A DNA stretch of 64,000 nt from Arthrobacter sp. ISL-5 (GTDB lineage Bacteria; Actinomycetota; Actinomycetes; Actinomycetales; Micrococcaceae): contig NZ_JAGGPM010000018.1 in the NCBI RefSeq assembly GCF_018613835.1, forward strand, positions 24,404-88,403, written 5' to 3'. Of this stretch, positions 57,946 to 64,000 are shown in pieces (position 1 is the first letter of the stretch; each line of letters opens with the position of its first letter). The notes below the pieces were generated by a model. It saw nothing but the letters and a program-made list of their open reading frames with translations. It was not told the origin of the DNA and did not search any database. The position numbers and the translations under genes were made by a program.

Positions 57946-59303
57946 TACGTGGCTCCGGGGATCCAGGACGTGCCGGCCAGGGGAACGCGGGCCATGGCGG
58001 ATGCCTCGATCGTCAGTGCCACGAGGTCCTCGGGTTCGAGGTTGTGCAGGTGTGATTTTCCGCAGGCCCGGGCGATGGTCTGGGCCTCCATGGTCAGGAC
58101 ACGGAGGTAGTTGGCCAGCCGCCGTCCGCCCGCGATGGGATCCAGCCGGGAGGAGAGTTCGGGGTCCTGGGTGGTGATGCCGGCGGGGTCGCGGCCGTCC
58201 TGGAAGTCGTCATAGTAGCCCGCCGCCGAGCCGAGGGCGGCGTATTCGGCGGCGTAGCGGGGATCGTTGTCGCCCAGCGCGATCAGCGCCGCGGTGCCGA
58301 TGGCGACGGCATCGGCCCCGAGGGCCATGGCTTTGGCGACGTCGGCGCCGGTGCGGATGCCGCCGGAGACAATGAGCTGGACCTTGCGGTGCAGGCCCAG
58401 GTCCTGCAGGGCCTGGACGGCCTGCGGGATCGCGGCCAGGGTGGGGATGCCCACGTTTTCGATGAAGACCTGCTGCGTGGCGGCAGTGCCGCCCTGCATT
58501 CCGTCGACGACGACGACATCGGCTCCGGCCTTCACGGCCAGGGCGGTGTCGTAGTACGGGCGAGAGGCTCCGATCTTGACGTAGATGGGCGTCTTCCAGT
58601 CGGTGATCTCGCGGAGTTCGCCGATCTTGATTGCCAGGTCGTCCGGGCCGGTCCAGTCGGGGTGGCGGCTGGCGGAGCGCTGGTCGATGCCGACGGGCAG
58701 GGTGCGCATGCCGGCGACGCGTTCGGTGATTTTCTGTCCCAGCAGCATGCCCCCGCCGCCGGGCTTGGCGCCTTGGCCCAGTACGATCTCGATGGCGTCG
58801 GCCTTGCGCAGGTCGTCCGGGTTCATGCCGTAGCGGGACGGCAGGTACTGGTAGACCAGGTGCTTGGACTGGCCGCGCTCCTCAGGCGTCATGCCGCCGT
58901 CGCCCGTTGTGGTGGAGGTGCCCACCTCGCTGGCGCCGCGCCCCAGCGCTTCCTTGGCGTTGGCGGAAAGCGCGCCGAAGCTCATCCCGGCGATGGTCAC
59001 CGGGGTCTGCAGGTGCAGCGGCCGGCTCGCGTGCCGGTCGCCGAGGACGACGTCGGTATCGCACTTTTCGCGGTAGCCCTCCATTGGGTAGCGGGACATC
59101 GAGGCGCCGAGGAACAGCAGGTCATCGAAGTGCGGGACCTTGCGCTTGGCGCCCCAGCCGCGGATGTCGTAGACGCCGGTGGCGGCTGCCCGCTGGATGT
59201 CGGCGATGGTGGCGCGGTCGAAGGTGGCTGATTCGCGCAGTCCGAGCTCTTCGGTGTGCTGTGCTGGGAGAACTGTGTCCTGGGGCAGTGAGGTGATGGT
59301 CAT
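57945..59303 (-). CDS. FMN-binding glutamate synthase-like protein (GlxD/MgsC type)
   Basis: A 452-residue FMN barrel of glutamate synthase. MSFGALSANAKEALGRGASEVGTSTTTGDGGMTPEE, DAIEIVLGQGAKPGGGGMLLG, IYVKIGASRPYYDTALAVKAGADVVVVDGMQGGTAA and LIVSGGIRTGADVAKAMALGADAVAIGTAAL are FMN-site signatures. The expected 3Fe-4S segment before GITTQDPEL lacks its cysteines (it reads GYYDDFQDGRDPA), so the cluster is probably absent. It works with the separately encoded amidotransferase and GXGXG subunits. In methylotrophs the equivalent trio is N-methylglutamate synthase. Confidence 0.9.
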   Translation of the reverse strand: MTITSLPQDTVLPAQHTEELGLRESATFDRATIADIQRAAATGVYDIRGWGAKRKVPHFDDLLFLGASMSRYPMEGYREKCDTDVVLGDRHASRPLHLQTPVTIAGMSFGALSANAKEALGRGASEVGTSTTTGDGGMTPEERGQSKHLVYQYLPSRYGMNPDDLRKADAIEIVLGQGAKPGGGGMLLGQKITERVAGMRTLPVGIDQRSASRHPDWTGPDDLAIKIGELREITDWKTPIYVKIGASRPYYDTALAVKAGADVVVVDGMQGGTAATQQVFIENVGIPTLAAIPQAVQALQDLGLHRKVQLIVSGGIRTGADVAKAMALGADAVAIGTAALIALGDNDPRYAAEYAALGSAAGYYDDFQDGRDPAGITTQDPELSSRLDPIAGGRRLANYLRVLTMEAQTIARACGKSHLHNLEPEDLVALTIEASAMARVPLAGTSWIPGAT

Positions 59304-59312
59304 GGGGTGTCC

Positions 59313-60053
59313 TTAGTACGACGTCGAGTTGTGGACGCTGAAGTGGTAGAGGTTCCGTGCCGATCCGTAGCGTTTGAAGTCCGCCGGGTTCTCGGCGCGG
59401 CCGGCGGCGGCGAGCAGTGCCCCGAGCTCGTCGAGGTGCTCGGATTCCATCTGCTTCTCGATGCAGTCCGCACCGAGGGACGCGACGTTGCCCTTGACAT
59501 AGATCCGGGCTTCGTAGATGGAGTCGCCCAGCGCGTCGCCGGCGTCGCCGCAGACCACCAGCCGGCCGGCCTGCGCCATAAACGCTGACATGTGCCCGAT
59601 GTTGCCACCGACGACGATGTCCACGCCTTTCATGGAGATCCCGCACCGGGCCCCGGCATTGCCGTCGATGACCACGAGTCCGCCGTGGCCGGTGGCCGCG
59701 GCCGACTGGGAGGCGTCGCCATGCACGTGGACTTTTCCGGACATGATGTTCTCCGCGAGTCCGACGCCGGCATTGCCGGTGATGGTCACCTCGCCTTTCT
59801 GGTGCATCCCGGCGGCGTAGTAGCCGGCGTGGCCGTTGATGCTGACGCTGACGTGCGCATCGATGCCGACGGCAAGGCTGTGCTTGCCGCCGGGGTTGGT
59901 GACGGTCCAGGACTGGCCGTCAGTAGCGTCGTGCAGGGCCTGGTTGAGGTTCCGGACGGGGCTGTCGGCCAGGTCAACGGCGGCGTTTTCCGTCGCGCCT
60001 TCCTGCGCGGCTGCGGCCGGGGCGTGGGTTTCGGGGGCTGTCAGAGTGACCAT
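59313..60053 (-). CDS. GXGXG-domain glutamate synthase-like subunit (GlxC/MgsB type)
   Basis: The 246-residue protein is a right-handed beta-helix with repeating G-x-x-G patterns: SVSINGHAGYYAAGMHQKGEVTITGNAGVGLAENIMSGKVHVHGDASQSAAATGHGGLVVIDGNAGARCG, in part. This is the C-terminal domain of GltB encoded as a separate gene. It provides the structural support for the ammonia tunnel between amidotransferase and FMN sites. Its start overlaps the amidotransferase gene's end by 13 bp; it ends 10 bases before the FMN gene. Confidence 0.9.
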   Translation of the reverse strand: MVTLTAPETHAPAAAAQEGATENAAVDLADSPVRNLNQALHDATDGQSWTVTNPGGKHSLAVGIDAHVSVSINGHAGYYAAGMHQKGEVTITGNAGVGLAENIMSGKVHVHGDASQSAAATGHGGLVVIDGNAGARCGISMKGVDIVVGGNIGHMSAFMAQAGRLVVCGDAGDALGDSIYEARIYVKGNVASLGADCIEKQMESEHLDELGALLAAAGRAENPADFKRYGSARNLYHFSVHNSTSY

Positions 60054-60949
60054 GTGTAGACCTTTCCGGGTTCCGGTTCAAAGATGCGGGCTGTTTCGAT
60101 GCCGGGCAGGGCCGCCAGGGCGCGGTATTCGGAGGCCATGGCCACGTAGTCGTCGGTTTCGGCGATGATGGCGGGCTTGCAGGCGATGGGGTCGCGGACC
60201 ACGGCCATGCTGTCGGCGGTGGTGACCACCAGGGTGTAGAAGCCGTCGAAGACCTTGCCGAGGTTGGTGAGTGCCGTTTCCAGGTCATCGCCCTGCTGCA
60301 GGCGTGAGGCGATGTAGCGGGCGCCGACCTCGGTGTCGTTGTCGGAGTCGAACACCACGCCTTCGCGCTTGAGCTCCCGCCGGATGGTGGCGTGGTTGGA
60401 GAAGGAGCCGTTGTGCACCAGGCACAGGTCGTCCGCGACGGAGAAGGGGTGGGACCCTCCGGCGGTGACGGCGGACTCGGTGGCCATGCGGGTGTGGGAC
60501 AGGCCCTGGCGTCCGGACATGGCCTCCAGCCCGTGCTCGGCGGCGATGTCCATCGGGTGGCCCACGCTCTTCATGACGGCCACGTGCTCGCCGCGGCCAA
60601 TGATGGTGGAGTCCGGGAGGGTTTCGCTGACTGCCTTGACCAGCAGATCGGTGCCGACGGCGGCGCTCACCAGGGTGGTGTCGCCCACCACCCTGACGGC
60701 CGGCGCGGCGGACGACGAGAGCAGGCTTTCCAGTGACGCGGCGATGTCATCGACCGGCAGGCCCTGGTCCTTGCCCAGGAGGCTGACGGTGGAGGTGCCC
60801 TTGGAGACGAGCCCGGGGGTGTCGTAGACGGCCAGGCCGGCGGAGTCCGGTCCGCGGTCCACAATCTGGCACATCATGGAGGACAGGAGGCTGCCCATCT
60901 CGGGGTGCAGCGAGGGGTTGCGCAGCTGCAGCGCGGCAATTCCGCACAT
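60041..60949 (-). CDS. Class II glutamine amidotransferase subunit (GlxB/MgsA type)
   Basis: A 302-residue Ntn-hydrolase. Processing exposes Cys2 (MCGIAALQ) as nucleophile; QIVDRGPDSAGLAV and LSHTRMATESAV with LVHNGSFSNH are the glutaminase signatures shared with GltB and PurF. It liberates ammonia, or the methylamine of gamma-glutamylmethylamide if the pathway inference is right. Operon position: 28 bases after the glnT-type gene and overlapping the GXGXG gene. Confidence 0.93.
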   Translation of the reverse strand: MCGIAALQLRNPSLHPEMGSLLSSMMCQIVDRGPDSAGLAVYDTPGLVSKGTSTVSLLGKDQGLPVDDIAASLESLLSSSAAPAVRVVGDTTLVSAAVGTDLLVKAVSETLPDSTIIGRGEHVAVMKSVGHPMDIAAEHGLEAMSGRQGLSHTRMATESAVTAGGSHPFSVADDLCLVHNGSFSNHATIRRELKREGVVFDSDNDTEVGARYIASRLQQGDDLETALTNLGKVFDGFYTLVVTTADSMAVVRDPIACKPAIIAETDDYVAMASEYRALAALPGIETARIFEPEPGKVYTWSL

Positions 60950-60977
60950 TTGTGTGTCCTTTACTAGGTGGGAGTTA

Positions 60978-62363
60978 TCAGATCGAGGTCAGGTAGGTGC
61001 GGATTTCCCAGTCGCTGACCTGGTTGTGCCAGGTCAGGAACTCTTCTTCCTTGGCATCGGCGTAGTACATGCCGATCGCCTCGTCGCCGCTCAGGCTGGC
61101 GAGGATGACGGGATCCCGGCGCAGGGCCTCGACGGCGTGCAGCAGCGTCGCGGGAAGGAGGTGGGCGTCCCGGCGTGCCTCGCCCGGCCCGGACGGTGCG
61201 CCCGGGTCGGTGCCGTTCATGACGCCGTCCAGCCCGGCTTCGATGGCCGTGGCGATGGCCAGGTACGGGTTGGCCGAGCCGTCGCCGGAGCGGAGCTCGA
61301 TCCGCTTCTCGTCCGGGACCCGGATCATGTGGGTGCGGTCGTTGCCCCCGAACGAGGCCTTCCGCGGCGACCAGGTGGCTCCGGAGGAGCTAGTGGTGGC
61401 CCCGGAACGCTTGTACGAGTTGACCGTCGGGGCGAGGAACGCCTGGAGGGCCGGCGCATGGTTCAGGATGCCCCCGATGAAGGAGTAGGCGAGCTCTGAG
61501 AGCCCAAGTCCCCTGCCGCCGTCGTCCCCGGGGAACAGCGCATCCGCACCTGACCACAGGGACAGGTGGAAGTGCAGGCCCGTGCCGGTCCGGTCGGTGA
61601 AGGGCTTGGGCATGAACGTGGCGGTCATGCCGCGCTGTTCGGCCAGGATGTTCAGGATGTAGCGCAGGCTGACCACGCGGTCGGCCGTGGTGAGGGCGTC
61701 AGCGTAGTTGAAGTTCTGCTCGAACTGTCCTGCGGCGTCCTCGTGGTCGTTGGCGTAGTTGCCCCATCCCAGGCCGTTCATCGCCTCCGAGATGGAGGTC
61801 AGGTGCTCGTACATGCGGGTGACGCCGCGGGCGTCATAGCAGGGACGGGGCGAGTCATCGCGGGCGTCGGCGGTGCTCAGGGAGCCGTCGGAGTTCTTGT
61901 TGACGAGGAAGTATTCGACTTCGGCGCCGACCTTTGCCTGCATGCCCTGGCCGGCCAGGCGGGCCAAGGTGTTTTTGAGGATGACGCGCGGGGCGTAGGG
62001 CCAGGGCTTCCCGTCAACATGCGGGTCGCAGTGGATGATCGCCAGGCCGTCCTTGATGAAGGGCACGGGCGTGAAGGACGCCAGATCCGGAACTGCGATG
62101 AGGTCCGAGTCCTGGGGCTTCTGGCCGATCAGCCCTGCGGCGTATCCGGCAAATCCCATCGCGCCGGCCTCGAGCTCGTCCGCGGCTTCGACCGGGACCA
62201 GCTTGGCGCACGGCTTGCCGGTCATGTCCACGAAGGTGGCCAGCAGGAACCGGACGTCGTGGGCCCTGGCGATGTCGGCCAGTGAAATGCGGCCGGCCTC
62301 CGCCGGCACTGGGGTTTCGGTGCGTACTGCAGTTGGTACTTCAGGGGTTGCGACACTTGTCAT
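60978..62363 (-). CDS. Glutamine synthetase type III / gamma-glutamylmethylamide synthetase-like
   Basis: A 461-residue ATP-dependent ligase of the GlnT/GMAS branch. It has FLLATFVDMTGKPCAKLVPVEAADELEAGA near the N-terminus, KVGAEVEYFLVN (metal Glu), NDHEDAAGQFEQNFNYADALTTADR, FMPKPFTDRTGTGLHFHLSLW (GxG-H-H) and NDRTHMIRVPDEKRIELRSGDGSANPYLAIA. The neighbouring split glutamate synthase genes match the glnT-glxBCD and gmaS-mgsABC arrangements. It therefore may couple methylamine, rather than only ammonium, to glutamate. Start 62363 has AGGA upstream; a TTG at 62426 is less likely. Confidence 0.9.
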   Translation of the reverse strand: MTSVATPEVPTAVRTETPVPAEAGRISLADIARAHDVRFLLATFVDMTGKPCAKLVPVEAADELEAGAMGFAGYAAGLIGQKPQDSDLIAVPDLASFTPVPFIKDGLAIIHCDPHVDGKPWPYAPRVILKNTLARLAGQGMQAKVGAEVEYFLVNKNSDGSLSTADARDDSPRPCYDARGVTRMYEHLTSISEAMNGLGWGNYANDHEDAAGQFEQNFNYADALTTADRVVSLRYILNILAEQRGMTATFMPKPFTDRTGTGLHFHLSLWSGADALFPGDDGGRGLGLSELAYSFIGGILNHAPALQAFLAPTVNSYKRSGATTSSSGATWSPRKASFGGNDRTHMIRVPDEKRIELRSGDGSANPYLAIATAIEAGLDGVMNGTDPGAPSGPGEARRDAHLLPATLLHAVEALRRDPVILASLSGDEAIGMYYADAKEEEFLTWHNQVSDWEIRTYLTSI

Positions 62364-62454
62364 CGGAACTGTCCTGTCCACATTGGTGTTACCTGTTGGG
62401 AAACGCTGTTGAACCACAGTAGTCAAAGTGATGTTACAGCGGGTGGCGCCCGAG

Positions 62455-62470
62455 GTTAAATCAATGTTTC
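62455..62470 (-). promoter_or_regulatory. GlnR-like half-site pair on the glnT side
   Basis: On the minus strand GAAAC-N6-TTAAC; the two half-sites of the actinobacterial GlnR box (gTnAC, GaAAC) are present at the correct N6 spacing but in reverse order to the usual listing. About 92 bases ahead of ATG 62363. Tentative. Confidence 0.4.
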
Positions 62471-62511
62471 AGGGGTTGCGTGAACCGTAAGCCGCCAGAC
62501 GCAACCCGGAT

Positions 62512-62527
62512 TTAACACACCGGAAAC
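62512..62527 (+). promoter_or_regulatory. GlnR-like box on the amt side
   Basis: TTAAC-ACACCG-GAAAC fits the GlnR consensus gTnAC-N6-GaAAC except for the first base. It lies 19 bases before ATG 62546 and 118 before ATG 62645. Nitrogen-limitation activation of amt is family knowledge in actinobacteria. Confidence 0.5.
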
Positions 62528-62545
62528 CCGAAGGTCTCTACTGGG

Positions 62546-63946
62546 ATGAATCATGGTTTCATCAGAGTGTCCGACACTCCGGACCCTGCCGCATCCGGCC
62601 CGCCATCCTTCGCGGGCCCCGATGCCTCAATCTCCCCAATCGAAATGGACGTCCTAATGAACTCTGGAGATGTCGCCTGGATCCTCGCCGCAGGCTCCCT
62701 GCTATGCATCATGATCCCCGGCCTTGCGCTGTTCTACGGCGGAATGGTCGGCTCCCGCCGGATCCTGAACATGATGATGATGTGCTTCGGCGGAATGAGC
62801 ATCGTCGCAGTGCTGTGGGCCGTGTTCGGGTATTCGATGGTCTTCGGAAACTCCGTCGGCGGTGCCGGCCTCATTGGCAACGTCACCGAATACTTCGGCA
62901 TGGAGCAATTGCTTGCCGAGGATCCGGAGGCGCCCATCCCGGCCGCCCTGTTCGCCGCCTTTCAGCTGTTTTTCGCCGGAATCACGACGGCGATCATCGC
63001 CGGAGCCGCCGCGGGCCGGATGAAGTTCGGCGCCTGGATGACCTTCGCAGCCCTCTGGGCAACGCTGGTCTACTTTCCCGTCGCCCACTGGGTATTCGCC
63101 TTTAGTTCGGCCGACGGCTCGGTGACCGGCGGCTGGATCGTCAACAGCCTCAAAGCCATCGACTTCGCCGGCGGAACCGCCGTCCACATGAACGCCGGAA
63201 TCGCAGCACTCGCCCTCGCCCTGGTCCTCGGACGCAGCGCCGGCTGGCCCAAGAGCGAGCACACCAAGCCCCACAGCCGCCCGCTCGTGCTGGTCGGCGC
63301 CGGGCTGCTGTGGGCCGGCTGGTTCGGATTCAACGCGGGCTCAGCACTCACCGCGGGCCACTCGGCCTCCGTGGTGTTCCTCAACACTGCCGTCGCCGCG
63401 TGCGCCGGCCTGCTGGCCTGGACCCTGGTGGAACGCATCCGGCTCGGCAGCGCCAGCAGCATGGGCGCCGCGTCCGGGCTCATCTCCGCCCTCGTGGCCA
63501 TCACCCCGGCCTGCGGCGCCGTCAGCCCGCTGGGCGCCCTCGCCATCGGCATCATCGCCGGCGCCGTCTGCTCCCTCGCCATCGAACTGAAATTCCGCCT
63601 GGGCTTCGACGATTCACTCGACGTCGTGGGAGTGCACCTGGTGGGCGGAATCATCGGAACGCTGCTCATCGGGTTCTTCGCCACGGACGCAGCACCGAAC
63701 AAGGTCAACGGGCTGTTCTACGGCGGAGGCTTCGAACTGCTCGGCGTCCAAACGCTCGCAACCCTCGCAGTGCTCGCGTACTCCTTCGCCGTCACCTGGG
63801 TCATCGCCAAGGTCCTCAACGTCACCATGGGCCTGCGAATCCACGAGGCAGATGAACTCCGCGGCATCGACATCGCCGCCCACTCCGAAGCCGCCTACCT
63901 CAGCGACGAAGAGCCCGTGGAACTGGGATCCCCGCACCGCGCCTAG
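62546..63946 (+). CDS. amt: Ammonium transporter
   Basis: An Amt/MEP/Rh channel of 466 residues if started at 62546. SGDVAWILAAGSLLCIMIPGLALFYGGMVGSRRILNMMMM is the N-terminal Amt signature. WMTFAALWATLVYFPVAHWVF and DFAGGTAVHMNAGIAALALALVLG carry the paired His lining the pore, and GWFGFNAGSAL follows. Eleven helices are expected. ATG 62645 and 62657 are alternative starts closer to the conserved helix 1, and the GlnR-like box position favours them; none has a strong ribosome binding site. It is divergent from the split glutamate synthase operon, feeding it ammonium or methylammonium. Confidence 0.93.
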   Translation: MNHGFIRVSDTPDPAASGPPSFAGPDASISPIEMDVLMNSGDVAWILAAGSLLCIMIPGLALFYGGMVGSRRILNMMMMCFGGMSIVAVLWAVFGYSMVFGNSVGGAGLIGNVTEYFGMEQLLAEDPEAPIPAALFAAFQLFFAGITTAIIAGAAAGRMKFGAWMTFAALWATLVYFPVAHWVFAFSSADGSVTGGWIVNSLKAIDFAGGTAVHMNAGIAALALALVLGRSAGWPKSEHTKPHSRPLVLVGAGLLWAGWFGFNAGSALTAGHSASVVFLNTAVAACAGLLAWTLVERIRLGSASSMGAASGLISALVAITPACGAVSPLGALAIGIIAGAVCSLAIELKFRLGFDDSLDVVGVHLVGGIIGTLLIGFFATDAAPNKVNGLFYGGGFELLGVQTLATLAVLAYSFAVTWVIAKVLNVTMGLRIHEADELRGIDIAAHSEAAYLSDEEPVELGSPHRA

Positions 63947-64000
63947 CAACGGGGCCTCAGTAATCGGGCCTAGTAGCCGGGTTTAGGCAGGTCCGGGCGG

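Overview
The window looks like chromosomal DNA of a high-GC actinobacterium of the Arthrobacter / Pseudarthrobacter type. The evidence is strongly G/C-biased third codon positions, many short ATGA or TAATG gene overlaps, actinobacterial protein families (DUF1206, DUF4031, RskA-like anti-sigma factor, SoxR, HutD, TrmB) and GlnR-like nitrogen-control sites. I see no tRNA, rRNA, CRISPR array, phage or intact insertion sequence. Gene names rest on motifs read by eye, not on database searches.

Layout. 1-5.4 kb: the end of an exopolysaccharide-type operon (glycosyltransferase-flippase fusion cut by the window edge, a large membrane protein, two small membrane proteins), then a secreted lectin-like protein. 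5.5-13 kb: mixed housekeeping and stress genes, including a DUF4031-HD fusion, a minus-strand SRPBCC/YccF/ArsR/SRPBCC operon behind a 36-bp three-part palindrome, trpF, hutD, ferritin, a pair of SMR exporters behind a guanidine-III (ykkC-III) riboswitch, an aldo/keto reductase and an MBL-fold hydrolase. 13-24.6 kb: a DEAD-box helicase with a structured leader, cycA, an assimilatory nitrite reductase operon (small unknown gene-nirB-nirD), four small enzymes, and an MFS exporter divergent from soxR with a textbook SoxR box. 24.6-35.8 kb: an Lrp-type regulator divergent from an M20 amidohydrolase and MHS transporter, further MFS and flavin enzymes, trmB, and an ECF sigma/anti-sigma pair divergent from a lipoprotein, with matching promoters on both sides. 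35.8-42 kb: a LacI-controlled fructan/sucrose operon (lacI, binding protein, two permeases, GH32). 42-52 kb: an acidic DMP19-like protein, a SWIM-SNF2 helicase, a SulP-carbonic anhydrase fusion, and MarR and PadR regulatory units flanked by two copies of a ~120-bp repeat. 52.3-54.6 kb: a decayed PKD/Ig-like surface-protein gene, truncated at the repeat and frameshifted twice. 54.8-64 kb: a seven-gene nitrogen operon divergent from an ammonium transporter.

How the genes work together. The last region reads as an N-methylglutamate-type or methylated-amine nitrogen-scavenging module: GlnT/GMAS-like ligase, a three-part split glutamate synthase (amidotransferase, GXGXG, FMN subunits), a monomeric sarcosine/N-methyl amino acid oxidase in place of the usual multi-subunit N-methylglutamate dehydrogenase, a carbamoylase-type hydrolase, an XRE-cupin regulator and Amt. 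nirBD and cycA extend the nitrogen theme. Much of the rest consists of small regulator-target units whose operators can be read directly: SoxR, LacI, and probable ArsR, MarR, PadR, Lrp and ECF sites. Several convergent gene pairs are separated by large hairpins that share arm or loop sequences.
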